Below, piece after piece: positions 38,725 through 49,270 of a DNA stretch of 60,000 nt (positions are counted from its first letter, which is position 1; the number at the start of each line of letters is the position of its first letter). This DNA comes from Acanthaster planci (Eukaryota > Echinodermata > Asteroidea > Valvatida > Acanthasteridae). A program made the translations under genes and the position numbers. The DNA lies in NCBI RefSeq assembly GCF_001949145.1, contig NW_019091539.1, positions 610,879-670,878 on the forward strand, in the 5' to 3' direction. Under the pieces are notes generated by a model. That model was not told the origin of the DNA. It ran no database searches and was given only the letters and a program-made list of their open reading frames with translations.

Positions 38725-40415
38725 AAAAGAAATGTCGGCGAGAGGCACCGGTGCAAAGTAGAATGATTGTTTATAAATTTGATCTTTGTAATTGTTTATA
38801 TTAGTACTAACGTTTCGGGTCATTTTCGCGCCTAGAAGCAATACAGGGATATGTTTCCATTTGGGTCATTATTGAAAGTCCCGGAAACAGGTGACCGAGG
38901 AAGAGAAAGCGTTCAAAGATTGGGTTGAATTCGTTCCTTGATGGTGCATATACTTCAGGACGGCACTGCTGGTGATCTTGGACAGCGAATGCCAGCTGTT
39001 TTAAAATACTGTCCATATGATGTTTCGCATTTTTTCAATCTGTCATGCGTCCGTGACAGCCACCAAGCTGAAAAGACCCAGGCTGTATGTACCTTTTTCG
39101 CAAACCTGGACCGCTAACCTATAGCACTAAGACAGAGACAAGAGTTTTTACATGCATTTTGCGTCTTTTACCTGAATTCCGAATTGCTCCGGAGCATTCA
39201 AGTACTGAAAAAATTTTAAAGCGTTTCGTGGGTTGTCACATTGCTACATAGAAAACGCGCAGTGTGACTGGCCTTTTAAATTCTGCCATAGTTTCTCAGG
39301 CTAGCAGGTTCCGCTTTAGTTTCTCGAGTAAGCAACGGCCTTGTTTAATACGAGAGAGCCCCCTGAACGCCTTGACCAATGGCTCATGTTATGCCTTACG
39401 GCTCCTCTCTAATCCCAGTCGCTGAACCATCAACCAGAACCATTGCCGCTGCCATGCGTCAGTTCCCTTATCCCCGTCTTTACCGTACCGACTCCTTTTG
39501 CTCTTTTTCTCTCTGCAACCATCACACCTTCCGGCCATCCCCCTCCGTGATTTCCCCCCCCCCAAAAAAAACCTTTTGTTCCCGCTTCTCCTCCGCTTCG
39601 TTGCCTTGCAGCGACTGCGGACTCTGTGCCCCGGCTCGGCCAATTCGCTAAGACCAAAAGTGTGTAGTGCAGATGTCCTAATGTAATATTGCACAGCCCG
39701 GCACCCGCTAATCGCCGACCAGTCGATATTGGTCGCCTCAAGCGGCCAGGTTTTATTCACCCTGTCAAGGCACAAGACGGTAACACCTCGGAGGCTTGAA
39801 GGCAAGACTTGCTGCTGAACCCTTCTGACACTCTTCACGCCTTTCAGGAAAGGCTTGTTTGTATATGGTCGTCTGTAGCTTGGTTCCACGCTGGCAACAC
39901 AAGCAGCACCCCCGCCCCCGCAAAAACCTTTCTCTTGCTCAAAGCTGCATCCGGTGGAAGTTGCTTTTGCAACTGTGACAATCGGCTGGATGCAAAAGGG
40001 CTTGATTCATACGAGGGTAACAACCAGACATAGCACCATTGGCAGTAACGTACAAGTAGCTGACAAGGCTGGTTCTGTCGTGGTGTACATGAATGAACTC
40101 TGCACTTTGCTGAGAGGCTCCTCTATACTGAACCCTGACATTACAAGCTCTGTGGAGGTTGTCGAGCAAGGATTGCCGTTGTTGGGAAAAGCCCCATGTA
40201 AACATTCAACCTAGAATTAGTTTGCACAACACTAAATCGAGGAGAACATTATCACTTCCAAGTGATCATTATGAAGTTGATGAGAGAAAACCTCGTGTCA
40301 AATCGATGGTAAAAAGTTCAATATACAGCCCGTCTTCAAAAAGTCTACCCGGCACGGTGGAAAGGTGGTTGGCATACACGTCTCAGCAAACATCGAGTTC
40401 CTTCCTTTCCAACAG

Positions 40416-40548
40416 ACTACTAACTTTGCAAAGAAAACTGAACGGGGACAACGTCTGCAACTGTGAAAGTCGGGATAGGTTAATACCAAACACTACGGAC
40501 ATGAAATTGTTACAGTCTTGGATACATGAAACACAGCTTTACCTGCAG
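40416..40548 (+). CDS. Tentative plus-strand exon, unknown product
   Basis: This is a 133-bp block with a very good plus-strand acceptor (ttccttcctttccaacag/A) and a donor CTGCAG/gtacga. Only one of three frames is open. It reads LLTLQRKLNGDNVCNC, then ESRDRLIPNTTDMKLL, then QSWIHETQLYLQ, entering in phase 2 and leaving in phase 0. The frame also stays open upstream of the acceptor for about 80 codons. It has a C-N-C pair and possible N-glycosylation (N-T-T). A similar string, C-F-C-N-C-D-N-R, is encoded near 39960-39990 on the same strand. It would be a gene on the strand opposite the receptor cyclase. No family is recognised. Confidence 0.33.
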
Positions 40549-40599
40549 GTACGATGACTTTCTCTCTCTTTTGTAGCTGATGTAAGAGGGAGAAATTTC

Positions 40600-41040
40600 A
40601 ATGGTTGGATTTTATGCTAATCGAGATTTTCATATTCATGAGCCAAAGCGTGACCTCATTCGAGGCAAAACAGGAGTGGCTCCACAACTTTGTGTATTGT
40701 GGGTCACACTTCCCTACATTTTCTTGGAGTGGGTTCAATTTTAAACTAGATTTTTCTCATTAAACAGCTTTTTTGGACACATATAGTGGCCAGTATTTCT
40801 TGTTGGTGGGTGATTTTGAAGGATTGATTATTATACTGTTCTTATGCCCTTTTGACAAGGATTACCAATTTTTTTCCCAGACTTGAAAATCTGCGTTCTT
40901 TTCCCTTCCCATGAAAACACGTGTGTATATCTTGTTGGTACTGTTATTACACATGCAAGAAAACAGGTTGAGCTGAACACCCACTAAACGTTTCCTTTTA
41001 ACTTTGCGTTGAGGTAAAGGTGATGGAATGGGCAGGTACC
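40600..41040 (+). repeat. Dispersed repeat family C, copy 1
   Basis: Shares ordered anchors with 48121-48630: ATTCATGAGC, GTGACCTCATTC versus GATGTCATCC, AGGAGTGGCTCC versus AGGAGCCCCAT, CATTTTCTTGG, CTTATGCCCTTTT versus CTTATGCTCTTTT, GAAAACAGGTTGAGCTGAA, and GTAAAGGTGATGGAAT near the right end. No coding capacity was seen. Confidence 0.65.
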
Positions 41041-42194
41041 GTAACAATTACTGCTGTATCAAAATGCAAACGTTCGATACTGCTTACCATGCCTCCGGGA
41101 ACCAGACAGAGACTGACACAAAGCGTGATGCAGCCCTAACGACCGATCTAACTCTACGTGATGAGTGCACCGTCGCGTGTGAGCCGTGTTTGTACTGATG
41201 CGGACCGGCTTAAAAATTTAATTACTTTCCTTTTGTGCCCAAAGTGTGAGTATGTTTCAGCGGTAATTTGCCACCCAATTTCACATTCTGTTAAAAACAG
41301 AGTAGGAGGAAGCCAAATGTGAACGCGTCATGCAATACAGGCGACGCTGTGCCAGAGGATATCACATTACAGCGTTTCATTTGAAACACAATGCCTATAG
41401 GCAGTAGATGATTTCCTAGCACGTTTAACAACTCAGTCTGGTTCTTAAGGTTCAGTTACCTCTGGATTATTTATGTAAAGCTCTGAATATATAACTATGA
41501 ATATCGGCCTACAGCCGAGCCTGACAGCGTTGTCACTTGTCATGGGTGTAAATTTCTGATCACAGAAGCTTTTGCTTATCAGACCTTCGGTGGGCGTTAT
41601 CATTATTGACAGTATTTGACACAACTGGATAGAATGCTTCTTGTAGGTTCAACAGTTGTAATTGGTTTAATGCCCAATCGATAACCAGAATTTCATCCTT
41701 CCACATGTGCACACAGCGAACGTCTGTCAATTTCATGTGTGTGATAAATTTTGTGCATCCCGAGTGACCTTTAGTTACCGTTAAGAGACGAATTCAAGGC
41801 TGTTGATTCGTCGGTTACAGTCAGCTGACTCGATCGCGTATACAGGCCACTCACTGGTATCAGTCTGGAAGTACATTAGTCCCTGTATCTGCACACGTAT
41901 TACAGGCGATTATTACGTGAACGTCCATTAATTGACTATCTTATGGTGAACAGAAGAATACGGAAACGAAAGCTTCATATTTCAGCTCATGAATATTTTG
42001 AGATTCCTTCAGCAGCATTAAGCTGTTTTTAATTGCCTTTCAAGAGTAGAAGACCCACAAAAGTACATTCTTTGATGCTGATGTCTCACGAAATGAATAC
42101 GACAATAAATTCCGCAGCACCATAAAAGGAGTATGGTTACATGGTAATTTTCACAAGAGAATTTCCCTCTCTGGAGTTTTCGCTTATTACATAC

Positions 42195-42331
42195 AAGGAG
42201 CTTCACGACGCTGATCGATTTCATTTTCGTCGAAGTCCGGCACACCACTCGAAACTCATGAAACAGCAGCATTGGTTCATGCAGCTGTCTTCCGGGGAGC
42301 CTGACCACGAGCTCCCTAAAGTGCGGCTCCT
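42195..42331 (-). CDS. Exon-like block, strand ambiguous, unknown product
   Basis: This is a G+C-rich island in an AT-rich background that is open on both strands. On the minus strand, with acceptor cattgcgag/AG (an unfavoured GAG, with a TACTGAC branch-like motif upstream) and donor CTCCTT/gtatgt, it reads EPHFRELVVRLPGRQ, LHEPMLLFHEFRVV, CRTSTKMKSISVVKLL, and fits phase 1 from exon 42929-43136. On the plus strand, from about 42199 to 42350 with acceptor attacatacaag/GAG and donor GGCATCG/gtcagt, it reads ELHDADRFHFRRSPAHH through HWFMQLSSGEPDHELPK to LLSQCGI, and would follow the plus block 40416-40548 in phase 0. Codon use is good in both directions. I slightly prefer the minus strand because of the strong neighbouring exon. 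Confidence 0.35.
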
Positions 42332-42928
42332 CTCGCAATGTGGCATCGGTCAGTAGTTCTCAAGCGTCACTCAAGCATTCAGCTCTTGCATTTTTGTATC
42401 ATCCGAATTGCTCCTAACAACCACGTTATATCAGTCACTCTTGATGACCAAGTTACTCTTGTAATGTTAAAGCAGAAAAGAAGTGCCTCTCATAAGAGGT
42501 AACTTTCATAGTAACGATAATAAAATAATATATGGTCGATTTCAGAGTCGACCCAAAATAAAATATCGTAGCCCCGAAATAAGAAATCAGCCACGTCGGC
42601 CACGAATTTAGTTTCCTTCCAAATATGTGAATTTTAATCTCAAATGTTGAATCCAGCACTTATGTTAGTTTGGTCAGTGAAAATACATTGAAAGTGTTGA
42701 ATCCAACATCCAAAACACAATTTTAAAAAGTTGAAATGATACAATCTTATCGAACAGGTGTGCATTATCACATGCTTTCATCTCGTGATGACAATACTCC
42801 TCAAGAACAGATGTCGATATGTTAGGATAACTTATCGTCGGTCATACATCACACAAGTCTTTAGATCTACATTAGACACACTGAAAATGACACCTCCTTC
42901 TATCCAGTGGATTCTATAGGATACTCAC

Positions 42929-43136
42929 CACTCCGACGTTTGACGGTCAGTGTGTGGTGCAATGCCGCCTGCAGGTTGCCAATCCGGATGTGCGCAATGA
43001 TTGACGTCACTCCTACAGGGACGAGTGCAACAGCGGTGGACCAATCAGTGTGGTTTAGGCTATCAACCTGGGACTCCGTATGTGTGAATATATCTCCGTC
43101 TGGCGGAACCCATGGACCGCATATGCCGGTGCCGAG
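42929..43136 (-). CDS. Internal exon of an extracellular-type protein, possibly the receptor cyclase ectodomain
   Basis: This is the best exon in the right half of the window. The minus-strand acceptor ctctttttgcttgaacag/CTC has a long pyrimidine tract and the donor AGTG/gtgagt is near consensus. The 208 bp hold one clear open frame, phase 0 to phase 1: LGTGICGPWVPPDGDIF, then THTESQVDSLNHTDW, then STAVALVPVGVTSII, then AHIRIGNLQAALHHT and LTVKRRS. There is a possible N-glycosylation site (N-H-T). The A-L-V-P-V-G-V-T-S-I stretch recalls the I-P-A-G-A-T-x-I strand of ADAMTS spacer domains, but this is weak and by eye. The same strand and a phase-compatible chain suggest it may belong to the receptor guanylyl cyclase. 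It could equally be a separate secreted or membrane protein. Confidence 0.6.
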
Positions 43137-46100
43137 CTGTTCAAGCAAAAAGAGAAAATGCAAGCACTGAAAAATCACACGCTCTTTTCTGTCTATTTTT
43201 CTTTCCATATTGACAGAAAAACTTCCAGCGGGTGAGCTGAGCTAAACGGGGGCCTCTATTGATGGCACTTTTCTCTGAGTCTTCTGCGACACAAGACTAC
43301 GTCCCTTGAGGCGCACAACTGTCCACAGCATGTTTTGCAGCTGCAATCCACATGTCAAAAGCTCCACCCTTCATTTCAGCGCAGAGGCATACGCAACCAA
43401 CTTTTACAACCTAAACAGTGCAGTTCAACTCATCAAGAATTAAGGCTACGACTTTCCTGGTCTATTTTCTGTGGCAAAATTATTCCCTACTTTGACAGAT
43501 TTTTATTACCAATGTGAAAATCGTCCATTGTGATTACGACGCCACTAAGTCAACTTCCTCTAATTCACATTCAAGAAAGGGATTGATTATAGAGGAACGG
43601 GTGATACTTGTAATTATGTGGTTTGACGAAAGAATTACCAGTTGTCATTACCAAAGTATCCTTGTGATCACAATATTAATGAGTAAATTTCGAAACAAAT
43701 ATCCCATTCGACAATTAAAGAAGTAATACAAACACCACACTGCAAGGTGTGATGTGCCATCAATAAAACAGCGTGAAGAGTGTCCAAGGTACGAAAAGTG
43801 CAGGTGGCAATAGCAACAGTACTCGATCATCGACGGCACTAAGACGCTCACATTAATCAGGATCTTGAAATTTTAAAACGCCATAAGGAATACGCTGGCA
43901 AACTCATAAGAAAGAAGTCGACAATCGAATTTCCGGGCGGAATTTGACTCGAATCCATGACGCGCTATCCAGGCGAGGATCGGTGGACGGCTATTGTTAT
44001 TTTTTTAGGGGTCTAAACCTACTTCTAATGGTTGGAAGACCTCCAAAAGAGCATAAACTACGAAGGGGCCTTGTTTTGCGCGATCAGTTTAGGACAAAAC
44101 AAAGAGATTGAATGGCCTCACCAAAGGCGACAAGTACACATTGTAACCCCCCTTGTACGAACGAAAATTTCCAAATTTAGCGAAAATCTCAACCATCCCT
44201 GTGCTCAGTCTAGAATAAGATTTACTTAAGAATAAAGCACGCGAATTTGCCAAGGACTGAATAAATCAAAAGGCTTAGTACTGGCACTACTCTACGCCTA
44301 TCATTCTTCAAACAGATTACAATTTCAGGCGCTAAAGACCGAAACTTTAGTTAATCGTTTGGTGGTCACCGACTCAAAAACAAAACTGCGAACCAAAAAT
44401 TTTTTTCTCAACCTTCTCCAAAACACAACCCCTCCAATAAGGAACTGAAACAATTCTCCCGCGGGGAAGACAGAACTGATTAGGCCTCCAGGCAAATTGA
44501 TACACCGTAAACTGACTGGTACATCGCACTTAGACGGGGATATGGTGATATTCAGCTTTTCGTATCAAGATCTGATCGTCCCACGTGGCGAACATACAGA
44601 GTGGGAAATTCGCGCTCTCTCGGGCATATAAACGCTGTTGAATACTTTGGCCCGGCTTACCGCATGGACTCTTAAATTTAGAAATGTCGCACATCACGCC
44701 AATCTTGCATAATCGAAAGACGGCAATAGGGCTCACTAATAAGGAGTGAATTATACATTTTGCTCTCATTTGCAAAGTTAACATCACCGTGTTTATGGGA
44801 AGGCTGCATTGCATATCAAAACGAAGAAACTTCAAAGGCACCTTTCAGCTCTTTTTTCCCCAGCATTTATGAAGAGCGATTTTACCTCATTTAATCCTTT
44901 TTACTTGGGGAAAATTTCTTAAGAGCGTTTTTTTTTCCTTTGTAACTCCGACAGTTTAGCTGAAGTATACCAAACTAAAATTTAAAAGGTGCCCAAAGAG
45001 TGACATTCCTCTCCCGTACAAGCAGCTGGGCACTTCATTTTTTTGCTGTTTAACGTGCCATTTTGCATAGTAATATCAAGTCAATGTTCAGATATTACGT
45101 ATACAAAAAACTTTGGAATATTATTTTTCCTTTCTTTGCCTGTCTCTCTGTGTGTGTTGCTGTTTCGTTGGAAAAATAACCTGATCCGCATGGGCTGTAA
45201 AAAATTTCCTCATGCGAAGCTAAAACGACATGATTGTCTCTTTTGATACGACTAAGCAAACACTGACAAACTGTTCTAAAAGCATTGAGGAGTTCGGTTA
45301 CCAACAGCAGGAAAACACAGGCCATTTGATATTAGCGAGCCCCTAAGAGTTTTCCTGTCTACACAGTAGTGTATCGATGTTTGCATCATCCCACTGGAGC
45401 CAAACCCCTGGCGTCCCATCTCTCCCCTACCCCGCTGAATACTTCACTTCTCAAATGTCATCATAAAAGAAAACACAGCCGATTATCAGAGAGAAGAAAG
45501 AATCAATGCAAATTTGACATTCAGCTTTGAAAATCTAGTCAGTGGGTTATACATCCAAAGATACCCTACGGTGTGCACTGCAGGCCTTTGAATGTCGGAA
45601 AAGTACGCAACGTGCCTTAGTGAAGTTTCCACACCAGCCTACAACGACTACTTTGCTGCAACATTAAATTGTTTGAAAGTGTTCTCTTGATACGGCAAAC
45701 AAACAGCAAAAAGCAATGACGTCCTTGACTTCAAGCCAATTCCTACTGACTAATGTTCCATGGAAATCCAACTGTTTGTTTAAATTCAACCTAGCAAGGC
45801 TTTGAGCTGTTATTGTGGTAGACGAAATTCCTGTACGTAGGACGCTTGGCCCTCTGCGGGTGGACAATGCTTGTGCACACTTGGTCTCCGGAAAATTAAT
45901 TTAGTTAGATAAAGAGGGATAAGGCAGCAAAGGAAATTAACCAGAGGAATCAATTTTATCAAGTAACCAAACGATTCTGTAATAAGAGAAAAAACCGGCA
46001 GGATTTCACTAGGAAACGGAAGGTCTATGCTATATGCATTCGCTCTGTCACGCCGTTCACGCGATTACTTTCGAGAATTTGGTATTCAGTTATGCTTTTG

Positions 46101-46409
46101 ACGCATTGCGTGCGGAGAAGCGATGATCGTTCCTTGACGCACACATTAAGTGAAAAGAAACAGAATTGACTGTAATCAAATCACAATTGATCATCGCTGC
46201 ATAGATCTTCGTTGAGATAGGTAAAAGAAAGTCTTTCCTGAATCACTTCCTGAAAACTTCCTTCCTGAAAGACCGTGATAAAATATACATTCAAATGAAA
46301 TAAATGACATTACATATTGATTGGATCGGAAAATAAAGAAATGCTATGCCCTCTGTTATCAAGTTTGGAATAGGCACATTCATAAAGAAGACCCGAAAAT
46401 GCATTTGAA

Positions 46410-46482
46410 GCAAGATATGGGACGGAGAGAACCCCCCCCCCGCCTTTGTGTTGGTCATTGTTTGATCCGTCCCATATCTTGC
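46410..46482. repeat. 73-bp hairpin with 17-bp perfect arms
   Basis: The arm 46410-46426 (GCAAGATATGGGACGGA) is the exact reverse complement of 46466-46482. The 39-base loop contains a run of nine or more C. The size is in the range of a microRNA precursor or a small foldback element. No further copy was seen in the window. Confidence 0.85.
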
Positions 46483-48120
46483 CTGGTATACGAAACTGAA
46501 CCATGGCTGCACCTTTTATGGAGTTTTTATAATATAAGGGAAGCACAATGTTTCCCCGGTGACAATTCGTATCATTAACGTTCACCTGTCACCCCAAACA
46601 TCAGAAACATCAACGTAGAGTAACCGCCTTGCTACAAGTTTGGAATCGACGCAAAACTCAATTAGGAGAAAGGCCACGTCCATCATCATTCGATACGTTT
46701 GATTTTTTCCTTCAAAGAAAACTCAGCACAATGCTACTAGTCGGGTTGAATAGTCGCGCTGCTGAGCAGACTTTTTTCCAGAGCCATTCACGGGAGTTAG
46801 CATCAGTAGGCAATCCCATTCCTATGCACGTAGAAAATGATGACATGAAATACCGTGCTCTGTGACGAGTCTTAGAAAAAAGGTCTCGGAGGGATCTCGT
46901 CCTTTTCCAGTCTTGCCGTAGGACCTAGGAAAACGAAATTAATTTCCCAGGATGCAGAGAAAACTCGAAGGCAGTATCAATACAGGAGAATGACATGCAC
47001 TAAGAGCATTCTTACTATACCGGATCTGATAAAGTTCATCTGTGGATTTTTACATATGGACAGAGTTCGTTTATTGAGACAGGACGCATCACAAGTACTC
47101 ATCTTCTGCGGGGTCAAGAGTCACGCAGTGGCGTCTATTAAAGAAACATTTTCCCTCGAGTGGGTCTTTCACCGCAGCTTCAAATGCATCGCTGGCTGTG
47201 AAGTGAGTAAAATGAAACTACGACGACATGTCACGCGATGGTCGCTGAAAAAAGTTAGCGAACTCGCACACTAATAGGACGGACTCAAGCATTCACTGTA
47301 ACCACGGCAACACTCCTGACGATTTTGATAACCCTTTCCCGCTCACTGCACTGCATCGGCCTTGGGAGTCAAGGAAAGCGTTAAAAGCTTCAAACGCACC
47401 CAAAATCAAGTGACAGTAAGGGGAAAAGGGACTGATGACCAAGCCTCACTATGTGATGCCCTCAAATTGATGGAAAAAAAGGAAGGTTTCGACATGTCTC
47501 GTAAGGAAGTTATACTTTCACGATTCGTTCCATCTTCTTTAGTCGCTCTTTTGCATTTCTCACGCAATTAAATTTGTGCATCAGGTTCCTCCTTTGTCTT
47601 ATTTCTCCAAAACTTCACTTCTCAGCTTTGACAAATGCTGCAGCTTCACTGGCAAAACGTTGGGAAAGTTCATTTTCTGACACGGACAGGACTTCAAAGC
47701 ACTCTATTCTTTTGCTTAGCTGGTCATGTTACGCCCCTCGTACTCACTCTCTGACTTTGAGCGCCCTTTTGTGATCTCCGACATGTTAAAAAAAACAGGA
47801 GGGGCTTTTTTTCTATCACAACCCTCATGCACAGTCGAGTGGACTATCGCTTGGAAACCATGACGCACTGACAAAGGGTTATTTTGGAAAGGACGGAGAT
47901 TTTTTTATTACATGCACACTGTCTGCTCCTGTAATGAGTCTGCCCTTGGCTTTTTTGAGCTCGGCTGTTTTGACTTCCAACAGGTCGAAGATACCCGAAA
48001 CAAATTAAGGCATGCAGAAAAACAGGTTACATTGAAGACGCGTACGGTAGCACACACATGCACATAGAGTATGTTGTCTTGGCACTCAGCCATCTTAATT
48101 AAACAGTCAGCTAATCTGGT

Positions 48121-48630
48121 TTAAAGGAGACATAAAATAGGATTTTTCTGACTCGAGTATGTATATAGAAGTCTTTCTTACAATGTTACTACAGCTTTCC
48201 ATCTCCTTTGTGGCAGTAACTTGGGGAAAAACTTCAACAGTTTTGTTTCATGATGCAAATCAAAATGTCCACATTCATGAGCTAATGCATGATGTCATCC
48301 ATGGTAGAAAAGTAGGAGCCCCATAGCTCTGTGCACAAATACTTTTCTTTCCTCATTTTCTTGGTACAATGACCATTATTTCTTCAACATTTTGTTGAGG
48401 GTATTAAATTGTGAAGGACAAACTTTTGTGCTTTTTCTTATGCTCTTTTAAAAAGTAATACTTTGTGTGACAAAAGAAAACTAACGCCCTCTAAAACGTA
48501 TAGATTCATGAAAAATTGTAATACGTCGTGACGATCATGAAAACAGGCTGAGCTGAATGTTCACTGCTTCCTTTAAATAAACCAAGTCTTTGTATTATTT
48601 TGGTCCAATGTTAAAGGTGGAATACTGGAG
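48121..48630 (+). repeat. Dispersed repeat family C, copy 2
   Basis: This is the partner of 40600-41040 in the same orientation. It begins TTAAAGGAGACATAAAATAG and ends near GTTAAAGGTGGAATACTGG, so both ends carry a TTAAAGG-like string. The interior is AT-rich and non-coding. Confidence 0.65.
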
Positions 48631-49136
48631 AATGTCTTTAATTACATGTGAGAAATAAGCAGGAGTTTAAAGTTAAACATTAACCCTAACAGTCCCAAAT
48701 CCTCCAATTTCAATATGATTTTACATACACCCTCGGGGTTAGGGTTAAAGGATTTAGTCACACTAGTTACAGAGAATTTAAGGATCTCTCACTAATTTGA
48801 GTTCAGTCAAATGACTGTATCAAAAATCTTGATTGCTTTACCACGGTCATAGATTGTGAATTTTTATTGGTCACAAATTGATCACGTGATATGCCACAAG
48901 CATGCACGTACCAGTTACAATCGAGTGCATTGGCTATGTTACCGTGCTACAAAAAGGATAGATAACGGTGATCTATTTCAATTCCCACAGGAAATGTGTC
49001 GTGTCTACTGCGTTGTAATTGTGTAACCTTGGGACGAGGATGGATAGCCGAGTTGGTGCCGCGCGTTGATTATTGTAGGATATGTAGGCATAATTATAAG
49101 ACTGTTCCTGTGTAATCTATGATTGTGGTATAACAA

Positions 49137-49270
49137 AATTGTTGCCTGCTGTGACAGGGTCCATGGGTTTTGTACACCCTCGGGGGCAAGTGTTAGCCTC
49201 ATGTGCCATTTGCCCCCTCGGATGTACAAAACACCACGGAGCGGGCCTACACAGCAGGCAACGATTAATT
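49137..49270. repeat. Long imperfect hairpin, copy 2 of the AATTGTTGCCT family
   Basis: This is an imperfect foldback of about 134 bp. The outer arms are AATTGTTGCCTGCTGTG (49137-49153) and CACAGCAGGCAAC plus GATTAATT (49250-49270). The inner arms are TTTTGTACA with GGGGGCAAGTG on the left and CATTTGCCCCC with GTACAAAA on the right. Most of the length can pair with scattered mismatches. It has no coding capacity. The outer arms match the copy at 37204-37288. Confidence 0.75.

Larger units (their letters stand above)
35111..42194. other. Intron or intergenic stretch with repeats and one plus-strand exon-like block
   Basis: This holds a family A copy, a foldback copy, a family C copy and the plus block at 40416-40548. 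The patch 39370-39960 is richer in G+C and open on both strands but shows no motif. The minus frame 37442-37681 (begins MEIPACDIEESLLSLQG) looks protein-like but is unassigned. Confidence 0.5.

Noticed and set aside
39389-39889. 166-codon minus frame in a G+C-rich patch
   Set aside because: Two minus frames and two plus frames are open in the same patch, and the content is low-complexity (basic and Gly-rich); no splice or family support.
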